Notes: generated by a model from the sequence alone, not told the origin. Counted from the first letter of the stretch, positions 1-8,578 are shown. The stretch: DNA of 64,000 bases from Bacteroidia bacterium (GCA_030430575.1 JAUIKF010000001.1:1-64000); one strand, 5' to 3'. Made by a program: numbers and translations.

Positions 1-72
1 TACCAACTCTAACACAACTTTTGCATCGGGGGAAAGACGTGAAATCAATTCTTGTATTTCAGTGGGTAACAT
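1..72 (-). CDS. Partial N-terminus of an unidentified protein (possibly a transposase)
   Basis: An open frame runs from an ATG whose complement is at 70-72 off the left edge of the window, giving 24 codons that begin MLPTEIQELISRLSPDAKVV. The frame is open to the edge. The polar helical start resembles the N-termini of some IS66-type transposases, but this is inference from a very short fragment and no catalytic motif is visible. The gene is divergent from the secreted protein that starts at 167. The 94-base gap between them holds no clear signal. Confidence 0.5.
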   Translation of the reverse strand, partial: MLPTEIQELISRLSPDAKVVLELV

Positions 73-166
73 AAAACAAGTCTAGCTATTTTTGATTTTA
101 TTCCCTAATCGGCTGAATAGTTACGAAAGGAAGTTAAAGAATCAATAACACCTAAAAGTCATTCAT

Positions 167-955
167 ATGAAATCTCTTCTCACCAACTACAGCAACTGCT
201 TAGTTCTCTTCATCCTTTTGGGCCATATTCCCTTTACCTACAGTCAAGATCAGAGCGAAACTTTTAGAAAATCTTTTTACCAAAACGAGGAATTCCTTCA
301 GGAAAATATCATCTCAAATCTTATTCAACTAGAACTGAGTAAAATATGGCTTCGTACACCTGAGTATTTCATATTTGGTTTTATTGGTACTGATTATCAG
401 CGGATTAGAATTAAATTCATCTCCATTATCAAAAACCCCAAATCGCCTCACATATATCATGTCTTTGGCAAAAGTATGGTGAATCATAACATTTGTGACT
501 TTCAGGGCGTGCTTGAAATAGAGACCGTTTATCCTTTTACATCCTCCCTTCATGAAGCCCACGAAGATGGATTCATCATAGGTAGCTATGCTTTTTATGA
601 GGACCCCAAGCAAAAGCATGTAGGTTCTTTTCAAGGCGTGTTTGCTTCTTATTATTACCTTGATGAAAATGACCAATTATCATTAGATTCTGATGTAATG
701 ACCCTTTCCAATGGAACCTCTATCAATGGCTTTGTGGGTACTTGGAAAAAATATGGTAGCACAGTAGAAAAACCTTGTCATTGGGGTGATTATCGTATTC
801 CCCTCAGTGGTGACTTGGACGGAGGCGCAGGAGGATTTTGGCCAGTAGAAAAATATGCCCATAACGGATGGGAAGGACTCATCGAAGCACTCTCGACCAC
901 TGGCGATACTCAAAAACATGCCATCCAAAAAGAGCGTCTTTCATGGTGGAAATAA
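167..955 (+). CDS. Hypothetical secreted protein
   Basis: A 262-residue protein with a Sec-type signal peptide. The hydrophobic core LVLFILLGHIPF is followed by a likely cleavage near TYSQ-DQ, around residue 27. The mature part is rich in aromatic residues and alternates short beta-like stretches, for example around residues 100-165. It ends in a Gly/Trp-rich segment containing GDLDGGAGGFWP. I do not recognise the family. There is no T9SS sorting domain, so it is more likely periplasmic or outer-membrane associated than T9SS-exported. The ATG start is well supported by the signal peptide. No co-transcribed neighbour is evident. Confidence 0.7.
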   Translation: MKSLLTNYSNCLVLFILLGHIPFTYSQDQSETFRKSFYQNEEFLQENIISNLIQLELSKIWLRTPEYFIFGFIGTDYQRIRIKFISIIKNPKSPHIYHVFGKSMVNHNICDFQGVLEIETVYPFTSSLHEAHEDGFIIGSYAFYEDPKQKHVGSFQGVFASYYYLDENDQLSLDSDVMTLSNGTSINGFVGTWKKYGSTVEKPCHWGDYRIPLSGDLDGGAGGFWPVEKYAHNGWEGLIEALSTTGDTQKHAIQKERLSWWK

Positions 956-1056
956 AAAGTGACATCCGGCCACTTTCTTCATCAAATTAAATGGATTACA
1001 TCAACGATTTACTTAAACTCAAAACCTAAAACCCAAAACTTAAAACACTCCCCCTC

Positions 1057-1341
1057 ATGGAAGACATCCTTTACGTAGGCATCAACGGCGAAGTCCTCGC
1101 CATCGACGTCTACCACGGCAAAGAGCTGTGGCAGACTTCGCTCAAATCAGGTTTTTTTGGTAGTAAGGCGAATGAAGACGTGACCTTGCTCGTCGACCGA
1201 GGGGTCGTATTTGCAGGATGTCATGGCAATCTATTTGCGCTGGATGGCGAGTCAGGGAAGATTTTATGGCAAAATAAGCTGAAAGGATTAGGGGAAAATG
1301 ACGTGAGCCTGGCAATGGAACGGGTCATTAAGAATACCTAA
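1057..1341 (+). CDS. Small PQQ-like beta-propeller repeat protein
   Basis: Only 94 residues, with two PQQ-type blade motifs. The first contains VLAIDVYHGKELWQTSL and the second LFALDGESGKILWQNKL. The pattern of A-x-D-x-x-x-G-K-x-x-W-x is the classic PQQ/quinoprotein blade signature. A normal propeller needs seven or eight blades (about 400 residues), so this is a solitary two-blade protein or the remnant of a larger gene. No signal peptide is visible, so it is probably cytoplasmic. A hexanucleotide repeat starts 9 bases after the stop codon. No function can be assigned beyond the fold. It could oligomerise into a full propeller, which is inference. Confidence 0.65.
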   Translation: MEDILYVGINGEVLAIDVYHGKELWQTSLKSGFFGSKANEDVTLLVDRGVVFAGCHGNLFALDGESGKILWQNKLKGLGENDVSLAMERVIKNT

Positions 1342-1350
1342 GAGAAAGTT

Positions 1351-1390
1351 CAAACTCAAACTCAAACTCAAACTCAAACTCAAACTCAAA
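1351..1390. repeat. Hexanucleotide tandem repeat (CAAACT)n
   Basis: Six perfect copies of CAAACT plus a partial copy, lying between the PQQ-like gene and pabB. The array sits about 150 bases upstream of the pabB start. Its length is a multiple of six, so slippage would change spacing but would not affect a reading frame. Confidence 0.9.
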
Positions 1391-1505
1391 GTGATACGCA
1401 CCCCCTGAACATGAGTATGTACTTGAAATTGAATTTGATATTAAGCTTAAAATCGAGCCTGAAACATTCATTAGGGCCTCCTGTTTAGCAAATGCAAAGA
1501 ATATG

Positions 1506-1513
1506 GTACTTTT
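1506..1513 (+). promoter_or_regulatory. Possible Bacteroidota -7 element for pabB
   Basis: TACTTTTG matches the Bacteroidota -7 consensus TAnnTTTG and lies 24 bases upstream of the proposed TTG start. No clean TTG is found at the expected -33 distance, so this is a half-supported promoter. Confidence 0.35.
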
Positions 1514-1537
1514 GCAGCAATCAACACAATTGGAACC

Positions 1538-2833
1538 TTGCAAATTCCCACATTAACCACTCCCAACACTTTCATAAGATCATTTGATCCATCATCATTG
1601 GATACCTTGAAGACCCAGCTGTTACGCTGGGCTAATCAGTATTCCTATTGCCTGTTTTTGGACAATTGTCAATCAGCGGTGGATCGTTATGGGCAATATG
1701 AATTGCTCGTAGGGGTGGCAGAAAATGAGCGGAAAGCGATACGCGACTTCCCTCACCTACAAGCCGCCCTAGGGCAAGCGCAATGGCTGATGGGGGGATT
1801 ACCCTATGAACTGAGGCATCAGTTTGAGCCTGTGCTCGCGCGAAAGCGGGGAGAAACAAGCTGGCCGGAGGTGGCATTTTTTGTACCTGAAACAATTGTT
1901 TCGATTCGGAGGGGCAGTCATGAATTGAAGATTGAAGGGCCATTAGGTGATTTGGATAAATGGCTGGAAACACCTCCAGAACCCATTAGTGCTAATTCTT
2001 ACCAAACACCGCCTGTCTTTCACGCCAATTTCTCCAAATCCGAATATCTCGCTACCGTTGACAAAATCCGCGGCCATATCCGCGAAGGCGACTTCTACGA
2101 ACTCAATTTATCCCAACGGTTTTTGGCCAATTATCAACTTGAAGACCCTGTAGAACTCTTTCGCCGCTTGACCACCCTTTCGCCTGTACCTTTTGCGGCT
2201 TTCTTTAAATTTGATGACAAATACCTGCTCTGTGCCTCTCCAGAACGCTTTTTACAATTACGTGGCAAACGCCTCCTGACGCAGCCTATCAAAGGCACGG
2301 CAGCGCGGGGCCAGACGCCCGAAGCGGATGAGGCCCTTCGCCACCACCTTTACCACTCGCCCAAAGAACGCGGCGAAAACGTCATGATCGTCGACCTGTG
2401 TCGCAATGACCTCTATCGTTCTTGCGAAACCAATAGTGTAGAAGTCCCGCATCTCTTCGAAATCCAGCCCTACCCCACCCTCTTCCAAATGGTCTCTACC
2501 ATTATTGGGCAAAAACGTGAAGACGTTTCCAACATCGAAGTACTTGGACATACTTTCCCCGCAGGCTCCATGACTGGTGCGCCCAAAGTCATAAGCATGG
2601 ACATCATTGACCGCTATGAAGGCATTGATAGAGGCCTCTATGCTGGTTCAGTGGGCTATTTCACGCCCACAGGCGACTTTGACCTCAACGTCGTCATCCG
2701 CTCCCTGATGTACAATCAGACTACTTCCCAGCTAAGCTACCATGTAGGTGGCGCGATCACGTATGACTCCGATCCGCTTGCGGAGTATGAAGAGACTTTG
2801 CTGAAAGCAAAAGCGATTAGAAGAATGTTTTGA
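1538..2833 (+). CDS. pabB: Aminodeoxychorismate synthase component I (PabB)
   Basis: A 431-residue chorismate-binding enzyme that would convert chorismate to 4-amino-4-deoxychorismate for p-aminobenzoate and folate synthesis in the cytoplasm. The C-terminal half carries the family core: PIKGTAARG at about 251-258, KERGENVMIVDLCRNDL at about 277-292, and HTFPAGSMTGAPK at about 338-350. The lysine in PIKGT (K252) is the residue that distinguishes PabB from anthranilate synthase TrpE, which has alanine there. The N-terminal half is the less conserved lid domain. The start used is TTG; no better ATG keeps the N-terminal domain. No pabA or pabC lies next to it; the next gene is an unrelated protease. 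The spacer after the stop codon is low complexity. Confidence 0.88.
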   Translation: MQIPTLTTPNTFIRSFDPSSLDTLKTQLLRWANQYSYCLFLDNCQSAVDRYGQYELLVGVAENERKAIRDFPHLQAALGQAQWLMGGLPYELRHQFEPVLARKRGETSWPEVAFFVPETIVSIRRGSHELKIEGPLGDLDKWLETPPEPISANSYQTPPVFHANFSKSEYLATVDKIRGHIREGDFYELNLSQRFLANYQLEDPVELFRRLTTLSPVPFAAFFKFDDKYLLCASPERFLQLRGKRLLTQPIKGTAARGQTPEADEALRHHLYHSPKERGENVMIVDLCRNDLYRSCETNSVEVPHLFEIQPYPTLFQMVSTIIGQKREDVSNIEVLGHTFPAGSMTGAPKVISMDIIDRYEGIDRGLYAGSVGYFTPTGDFDLNVVIRSLMYNQTTSQLSYHVGGAITYDSDPLAEYEETLLKAKAIRRMF

Positions 2834-2905
2834 GTTTTGAGTTTTGGGTTTTGAGTTTTGGGTTGAAGAACTCAAAACAAAAAACGCTAAACCCTAAACC
2901 TCCTT
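2834..2905. repeat. Low-complexity TTTTGAGT/TTTTGGGT inverted repeat
   Basis: The spacer after pabB is built from variants of the word GTTTTGAGTTTTGGGT, followed by the complementary words AACTCAAAAC and AACCCTAAACC. It can fold into an imperfect hairpin and may act as a terminator. Similar spacers with other words recur in this window. Confidence 0.6.
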
Positions 2906-2978
2906 TGCCATCCTGGCACCTTTTCCCGCCATTCAGGCAGATTTTTCGCTGCGGCACAGCGATTGACCGCTAGGGATC

Positions 2979-3989
2979 ATGTATCAATTTATCCTGAATT
3001 CCGATTCACCTTCCTCATCTTCTCATCCTGGACATGATTTTCATGAGGATATGTCTTTACTGGATGCCTATTCTAAAGCGGTAGTCACTGCTTCGGAGCA
3101 GGCGAGTCAAGCCGTAGCCCATATCCAGGTCAAGGGCCTTCCACAAAAGGGCAGGCGTCGGCGCCAGGACAAGGGATCGGGGTCTGGATTCATCGTCACA
3201 CCAGATGGGTATATTGTGACCAATAGCCATGTGATTCATGGCGCGAAAGAAATCCGTGTGGACTTGCAAGATGGGCGGCAGTTTGATGCACGCCTGGTGG
3301 GTGAAGACCCTGCGACGGACTTGGCAGTGATACAGATTGCCTCTGAGCGGCTTCCACTCGCCCGATTTGGGCCTTCAAAAGGCCTGCGCGTAGGGCAATT
3401 GGCGATTGCAATCGGCAATCCCTATGGCTTCGAATATACTGTTACTGCAGGGGTGGTGAGTGCTTTGGGACGCTCTTTGCGTTCCCAGAATGGGCGACTC
3501 ATCGACAATGTCATCCAGACGGATGCGGCACTCAATCCGGGAAATTCTGGCGGGCCGTTGGTGAATAGCAAGGGAGAAGTGATTGGGGTAAATACCGCCA
3601 TCATTTTGCCTGCACAAGGCATCTGCTTTGCCATCGCATCTGACACAGCCAGCTTTATCATCAGCAAGCTCATCACCCAAGGACGTATCCGCCGAGGCTA
3701 TATCGGCATCGCCGGCCAGCAAGTCAATTTACCCCAACGGACCCGTAACCTCCTGAATCTCAGCATCTCTTCGGGTATATTGGTTCGCAGCATCGAGGCC
3801 GATGGCCCCGCCAAAAATAGCCAAGTCCATGAAGGAGATGTCCTCATCAGCTTCAATGGCATTCCTATTGCCAATATCGACGACCTCCACCGCCTCTTGA
3901 CGGAAGTCACCATAGGCCAAGAAGCCGTCCTTGAATTGATTCGCTCGAATCGATTGGTGAAGGTAAAAATTGTTCCGGGGGAAGTGTAA
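2979..3989 (+). CDS. HtrA/DegP-like trypsin-family serine protease with one PDZ domain
   Basis: A 336-residue S1C-family protease. The catalytic triad is visible: His84 in TNSHVIHG, Asp114 in PATDLAVIQI, and Ser190 in NPGNSGGPL. One PDZ domain follows at about 240-330, with GILVRSIEADGPA and GDVLISFNGIPI. Family members degrade or chaperone misfolded proteins in the periplasm. Unlike typical DegP/HtrA, no signal peptide or N-terminal membrane helix is seen. The N-terminus is polar and rich in Ser and His, and an in-frame stop at 2964-2966 excludes an upstream extension. It may therefore act in the cytoplasm or leave by another route. The window does not settle this. The gene ends facing the DinB gene. 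Confidence 0.88.
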   Translation: MYQFILNSDSPSSSSHPGHDFHEDMSLLDAYSKAVVTASEQASQAVAHIQVKGLPQKGRRRRQDKGSGSGFIVTPDGYIVTNSHVIHGAKEIRVDLQDGRQFDARLVGEDPATDLAVIQIASERLPLARFGPSKGLRVGQLAIAIGNPYGFEYTVTAGVVSALGRSLRSQNGRLIDNVIQTDAALNPGNSGGPLVNSKGEVIGVNTAIILPAQGICFAIASDTASFIISKLITQGRIRRGYIGIAGQQVNLPQRTRNLLNLSISSGILVRSIEADGPAKNSQVHEGDVLISFNGIPIANIDDLHRLLTEVTIGQEAVLELIRSNRLVKVKIVPGEV

Positions 3990-4010
3990 GGGAAGAAAGT
4001 TCTAGGTTTT

Positions 4011-4061
4011 ATGTTCTACGTTTTAGGTTGTTTTTAACATAGAACCTAAAACCTAGAACAT
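4011..4061. terminator. Inverted repeat between convergent genes (probable bidirectional terminator)
   Basis: Arms of 19 bases (4011-4029 and 4043-4061) pair with one mismatch around a 13-base loop containing GTTTTT. The element lies between the stop of the protease gene (3989) and the stop of the DinB gene (4075). The words used (TTCTAGGTTTTATG) are again low complexity. Confidence 0.6.
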
Positions 4062-4074
4062 AAAACGTTCCCGG

Positions 4075-4617
4075 TTACCACCCCCTAAACCTCGGTGGCT
4101 TGATCCCATTTTCACGAAGGTAGATGACGAGTGCCCCTCTGTGGTGGGTCGTATGGTCGCGGATGAGCATGAGGATGACCTTTTTGGTGGCATCATCTGA
4201 CCCCCAAAAGTTGGGGGCTTTGGCGGCCAATTGCTCATCGGTCATTTCGTGCATGACAGTTGTGACATATTCAAAAGCCCGTTTGAGTTCTTCAATGATT
4301 TGCTTCTTGGTCATCTCCTCTGCCTTTAACCGCGTTTCAAGCGGAGAATCTTCCTCTGTCACAAACCGTGAACACAGCCCATACCAGTTGTGAATGACAT
4401 GCACCAGATGGCCGCCATAGGTGTCCACCTCTTCATTAGGACGATAGTCATACTTATCTGCTGGCATGGCTTCCGCTACTTCCAGGGTGAATTCTATAGC
4501 ACGTTGCCAAGTATCCCCAAATTCTGCAACAAAGCTATTGGACGGTGCTTCAGGAGCATCTTGTGCCATTAGGAAAAAGGGAAGGAGGAATAAAGCAAAA
4601 AAAATCTTTTTAGTCAT
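4075..4617 (-). CDS. DinB-family protein with signal peptide
   Basis: 180 residues. The N-terminus KKIFFALFLLPFFLMAQ is a clear Sec signal peptide. The rest matches the DinB/YfiT four-helix bundle. HLVHVIHNW, in the second helix, and RDHTTHHRGALVIYLREN near the C-terminus supply the three histidines that bind a metal in this superfamily. Members are metal-dependent enzymes or thiol transferases of mostly unknown substrate. The DinB name does not imply DNA repair. The signal peptide places it in the cell envelope. It is followed upstream on the same strand, after 57 bases, by the MiaE gene, so the two may be co-transcribed. Confidence 0.85.
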   Translation of the reverse strand: MTKKIFFALFLLPFFLMAQDAPEAPSNSFVAEFGDTWQRAIEFTLEVAEAMPADKYDYRPNEEVDTYGGHLVHVIHNWYGLCSRFVTEEDSPLETRLKAEEMTKKQIIEELKRAFEYVTTVMHEMTDEQLAAKAPNFWGSDDATKKVILMLIRDHTTHHRGALVIYLRENGIKPPRFRGW

Positions 4618-4674
4618 GAGAGATAATAAATGAATAGATTCAACTAATTGGCTATCAACAGCTTAACGAGAGTT

Positions 4675-5259
4675 CTAATGTAATGCTGGCCTGATCTCCA
4701 GCCCTTGGAGTACTTCTGCTTCATTATCCACTAGTTCATGCAACCGCTTATAGACAGCGTCTTTTTCAAAATAGTTAAGGGCCATCTTCACAAAGATATT
4801 TCCATGTTTCGCCTCTGAGGTCCAGAGTCGCTTATAGAACTGTTTCACTTCTCCTGGGGGCAGGGCATCTGCCACCATCCGGAAGCGTTCTGCTCCTCTA
4901 CATTCGATGATGGAGGCGAGCAACAAGCGATCCATAAAGCGGTCTTCACGGCCGTGACGAGCATATTTGATGAGGGCCTGAGCATAGGGATCTTTCCCCA
5001 TTTCGCTCTTGAGGGCGATACCTCTGGACTCCATTAATGCATACACATCACGGAAGTGCTCCAGCTCTTCTACAGCTGTTTCTATCAATTCCGGAATGAT
5101 TTCCAGGCGATCAGGAAATTTGGCGACAAAGCTCATGGCCATCGAAGAGGCTTTTCGTTCACAGTCTGCATGGTCTTGCAAAAAACTATCAAAGTCTGCC
5201 ATCACAGCATCGATCCATTCTTGAGAGCTTTCGCAGGCGAGGTCTATAGAGAGTTTCAT
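4675..5259 (-). CDS. miaE: tRNA 2-methylthio-N6-isopentenyladenosine-37 hydroxylase (MiaE)
   Basis: A 194-residue ferritin-like diiron protein. MiaE hydroxylates the isopentenyl group of ms2i6A at position 37 of tRNA using oxygen. The iron ligands expected for the family are visible: Glu34, the EELEH box (Glu65, His68), Glu119 in ASIIECRGAERF, and the second ExxH, SEAKH (Glu149, His152). The length fits short MiaE proteins. There is no signal peptide, so it acts in the cytoplasm on tRNA. MiaA and MiaB, which make the substrate, are not in this window. The ATG start gives the canonical N-terminus. Confidence 0.88.
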   Translation of the reverse strand: MKLSIDLACESSQEWIDAVMADFDSFLQDHADCERKASSMAMSFVAKFPDRLEIIPELIETAVEELEHFRDVYALMESRGIALKSEMGKDPYAQALIKYARHGREDRFMDRLLLASIIECRGAERFRMVADALPPGEVKQFYKRLWTSEAKHGNIFVKMALNYFEKDAVYKRLHELVDNEAEVLQGLEIRPALH

Positions 5260-5460
5260 AGGGAAATAGATTATGTGGCGAAATACGGAATTGTTGAGGA
5301 AAAGTAAAAGGATACGTCTAATGAGGGTAGATCGTAAATGAAAATCAAAATGAAAGTTAAAATGACAATATGATAGGCGACAAGCTTCCCACGGGATTTG
5401 TCAGAGAACCAAAAAGAAGATGCTTCGCCAGCGTTCGACTGAGACGTCTGCGATGTAAAC

Positions 5461-5510
5461 ATTAACCATTGACAATTAACCCTTAACCATTTACAATTAA
5501 CCATTAACCC
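5461..5510. repeat. Degenerate TTAACCATT word repeat
   Basis: Five or so copies of the word ATTAACCATT or ATTAACCCTT, with ACAATTAACC between them, fill the last 50 bases before the ComF gene. The rest of the 260-base gap from 5260 has no clear gene or hairpin. Confidence 0.7.
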
Positions 5511-5518
5511 AACCCCTC

Positions 5519-6205
5519 ATGTTCCACCACTTCCTCAATCTCTTCATCGACAACAGCTGCTATGGCTGTGGTCAGGCCCTGATTGGGCAGGAAAAAGCAG
5601 TATGCCTTTCCTGTCTTTCCCAGCTTCAGGAAACACATTTTCACCTCAGTCCCAGCGAAAATGAAGTATTCTATCGGCTAGGGGGCAGGGTACCCATACA
5701 TGGTGCTACTAGCCTTTATTTTTTTGATAAAAAAGGCACCACTCAGCGGTTGATCCAAGCATTGAAATATAAGGATGCACCTCAATTAGGGGTGTTTTTG
5801 GGAAAATGTTTGGGGGAAACTATCGCGGACAGTCCATTTATGACAGGTAATGAAACCATAGTACCCGTGCCACTCCATCCTCGAAGGCAACTCGAACGCG
5901 GCTATAATCAAGCGGCCGAGATTGCTAAAGGGTTAGCTGAAACCACGGGCCTGCCTTTGGAGAGCAAACTCTTGCGCCGTCGGTTTTGGACCAAAACCCA
6001 AACGCGAAAAAAAGGCGACGAGCGCTGGCAAAATGTCAAAAGCGCCTTTGAACCCAACCCTTCCCAGCCACGCGAATTGCTCTTGGTAGATGATGTCATC
6101 ACGACAGGCGCTACCCTCGTGGCTTGTATCAAAGCCCTGATGAAAACGGAGCACCCTCCGCATAGAATCGCAGTAGCGAGCATCGCGATGGCAAGAAATC
6201 ACTAG
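5519..6205 (+). CDS. comF: ComF-family phosphoribosyltransferase-like protein
   Basis: 228 residues. The N-terminus has the four-cysteine zinc site of ComF proteins (C14xxC17 and C29xxC32). The C-terminal half is a PRTase fold with the PRPP-binding loop LLLVDDVITTGATL at about 187-200 and the upstream VPVPLHPRRQLERGYNQA segment typical of the family. ComF supports DNA uptake during natural transformation in several bacteria, acting on the inner face of the membrane. Its enzymatic role, if any, is unclear. The ATG at 5519 puts the zinc site at the expected distance from the N-terminus. The gene is monocistronic, with the next gene 168 bases downstream. Confidence 0.88.
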   Translation: MFHHFLNLFIDNSCYGCGQALIGQEKAVCLSCLSQLQETHFHLSPSENEVFYRLGGRVPIHGATSLYFFDKKGTTQRLIQALKYKDAPQLGVFLGKCLGETIADSPFMTGNETIVPVPLHPRRQLERGYNQAAEIAKGLAETTGLPLESKLLRRRFWTKTQTRKKGDERWQNVKSAFEPNPSQPRELLLVDDVITTGATLVACIKALMKTEHPPHRIAVASIAMARNH

Positions 6206-6373
6206 GCGGAAATTGCGTATTAACAGCCTTTGTCCACGTTTTAGAGCCTTTTGTCCCCCCTCGTGGAAAAAAGGCTACATAAGCGGGTAGGCGTTATTTA
6301 GGGTTATTTCGTATCTTGCGGGATCGTTTTTTTGCAACATATTTTAACAAATAATCAATTCTAATCTTTCGCT

Positions 6374-8545
6374 ATGAAAAAACTGCTTTCATGTATAGTC
6401 TTGGCAGGACTCATATTCACTCAAGCTTTCGCACAGGAAGCAAAAAAATCTAATACTGGGATGTGGCTGCCCCTAAAAGTTGGGGAACTCAACATTGAAG
6501 ATATGAAGGCCCTCGGCCTCGAACTCGATGCAGCTGAAGTATATAATGAAGACAGCCCTAGCATTAAAGACGCAGTTGTTCGCATGGGCGGCGGTTTCTG
6601 TACTGGGGAATTTATTTCAGGAGAAGGGCTCATCCTCACGAACCACCACTGCGGCTATGACGCCATTGCCGAGCTGAGCTCAGAAGAGCATGATTATCTT
6701 ACTGACGGTTTTTGGGCGATGAATCGCGGAGAAGAACTCCCTGTAGACGGCTTGACCATTAGTTTGCTTGTCAGCTCTAAAGATGTAACCGGTGATGTTG
6801 CAGGAGCAGGTGATAATAAGCAAGCAGTCATCCAAGGACTCGAAGACGAAGCTTCAGAAAATGGTAAATACGAAGCAACTGTGAAGTCTATGTTTCACGG
6901 AAGTGAGTATTACCTGTTTGTCTACAAAACCTACCGTGATGTCCGGTTAGTAGGTGCTCCTCCTAGTTCTATAGGCAAATATGGTGGTGACACCGATAAC
7001 TGGATGTGGCCTCGCCATACGGGCGACTTCTCCATGTTTCGTGTCTATGCAGACGCCAATAATGAGCCTGCTGATTATTCTGATGCCAACGTACCTTTTA
7101 CGCCTAAGCACTTTTTCCCTATTTCTACTAATGGCGTAGAAAAAGACGATTACTCCATGGTATTGGGATATCCAGGTACTACTACTCGTTACTTGACATC
7201 TTCGGACATCAACTTGGCCCTTGACCAGACCAATGGCGACCGTATCAAGCTTATGGGCCAAAAGCTTGAAACCATGAAGAAAGCGATGAAAGCTGACGAT
7301 GCCGTTCGCATCGAATTAGCTTCTGACTATGCCAGTACGAGCAACTATTGGAAGTATCTTATTGGTCAGACGACCATGCTCAAGCGCTATGACATTCCTG
7401 CGCTGAAGGCTTCAGAAGAAGACAAGTTTCAGCGTTGGGCGGATGCTACTACTGCTCGTAAGAACAAGTATGGTCATGTGTTGGCCGACATGGCGGAACT
7501 CAATGCGGACCATGTAGCTACAGATCGCATTATGAGTTATTTTAATTTTGCTGCCTTGGCACCGAGTGGCATGCTCAATGGCCTGGGGTATTATCGCATG
7601 CTCTTAGGAGCAGATGAAGATGATAAAGAAAGTGTTCCAAAAATGGCCTCTGCCATGAAGGACCAGATAGAAAGTGGATGGGAAGGGTTTTATTATGAAA
7701 TGGACAAGGAAATTTTCAAAAAAGCCTTCACTTCTTTGCTGGAAGACATTCCTGCTGACCAGCTTCCTGAGGTGGCAAATGCCATCCTTACACATAAAAA
7801 GGCAAAAAAGGGAAAAACAATTGCTGAAAAAGTATCCCGTTGGGCGGATTATGCTTATGACAAGTCTATTGTCACCAACAGGGAATTAGCAGATGACTTT
7901 TTTGCTAAACCTTCTTTAAAAACCCTTGAAAATGACCTCCTGGTCAGCCTAGTGACTGGTACGATCAAACACTACCGGTCAGAGATAGCCATGAAAACAG
8001 GGATGTTTGGACAAAAAATGGGTGCGCTCCGCAAGGCCTATCTTCAGGGCCTCCGCGAGATGCACGATGATAAGCATTATTATCCAGATGCCAACTCTAC
8101 CATGCGTGTGACTTACGGAACTGTAGTTCCTTATGAACCAAAAGATGGCGTCTATTATGATTTCAAAACCTCTTTGGATGGGGTATTTGAAAAAGAAGAT
8201 CCAACCAGTGACGAGTTCACCGTTCCTGGTAAGCTCAAAGAGCTATGGAAGGAAAAAGACTATGGTAACTATGCAGACAAAGATGGAAATCTTCCCGTTA
8301 ACTTCCTCAGTACCAATGACATCACAGGTGGCAACTCTGGTTCTCCTGTACTGAACTCCAAAGGTGAACTTATTGGTTGTGCTTTTGACGGCAACTGGGA
8401 AGCAATGGCCAGTGATATTCACGTATTTCCAGAAGTGACTCGTACTATTAGTGTGGATGCACGCTATATTCTCTTCATTGTTGACAAATTTGCAGGTGCT
8501 AGTCACTTGCTTGAAGAGATGAATATCGTAGGTGAAACGAGATAA
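6374..8545 (+). CDS. S46-family dipeptidyl-peptidase (DPP7-like)
   Basis: 723 residues with a signal peptide (LLSCIVLAGLIFTQAFAQ, cleavage after about residue 20). S46 peptidases remove dipeptides from oligopeptides in the periplasm of asaccharolytic and other Bacteroidota. The chymotrypsin-like triad is seen as His91/His92 in LTNHHCGYDA, an Asp in RHTGDFSMFR, and Ser655 in GGNSGSPV. In DPP11 the residue 18 positions after the serine is arginine and selects acidic P1 side chains. Here it is Gly673 in FDGNW, which points to the DPP7 type with hydrophobic P1 preference. This assignment relies on family numbering from memory. A hairpin with a T run follows the stop codon, so the gene is probably monocistronic. 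Confidence 0.9.
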   Translation: MKKLLSCIVLAGLIFTQAFAQEAKKSNTGMWLPLKVGELNIEDMKALGLELDAAEVYNEDSPSIKDAVVRMGGGFCTGEFISGEGLILTNHHCGYDAIAELSSEEHDYLTDGFWAMNRGEELPVDGLTISLLVSSKDVTGDVAGAGDNKQAVIQGLEDEASENGKYEATVKSMFHGSEYYLFVYKTYRDVRLVGAPPSSIGKYGGDTDNWMWPRHTGDFSMFRVYADANNEPADYSDANVPFTPKHFFPISTNGVEKDDYSMVLGYPGTTTRYLTSSDINLALDQTNGDRIKLMGQKLETMKKAMKADDAVRIELASDYASTSNYWKYLIGQTTMLKRYDIPALKASEEDKFQRWADATTARKNKYGHVLADMAELNADHVATDRIMSYFNFAALAPSGMLNGLGYYRMLLGADEDDKESVPKMASAMKDQIESGWEGFYYEMDKEIFKKAFTSLLEDIPADQLPEVANAILTHKKAKKGKTIAEKVSRWADYAYDKSIVTNRELADDFFAKPSLKTLENDLLVSLVTGTIKHYRSEIAMKTGMFGQKMGALRKAYLQGLREMHDDKHYYPDANSTMRVTYGTVVPYEPKDGVYYDFKTSLDGVFEKEDPTSDEFTVPGKLKELWKEKDYGNYADKDGNLPVNFLSTNDITGGNSGSPVLNSKGELIGCAFDGNWEAMASDIHVFPEVTRTISVDARYILFIVDKFAGASHLLEEMNIVGETR

Positions 8546-8578
8546 AACTTTATCACATAAAATCTCGTTAGAGATTGG

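Noticed and set aside
5461-5510. Telomere-like or attachment-site repeat (ATTAACCATT words)
   Set aside because: Similar word-based spacers with different words occur elsewhere in the window, and no integrase or tRNA is adjacent.
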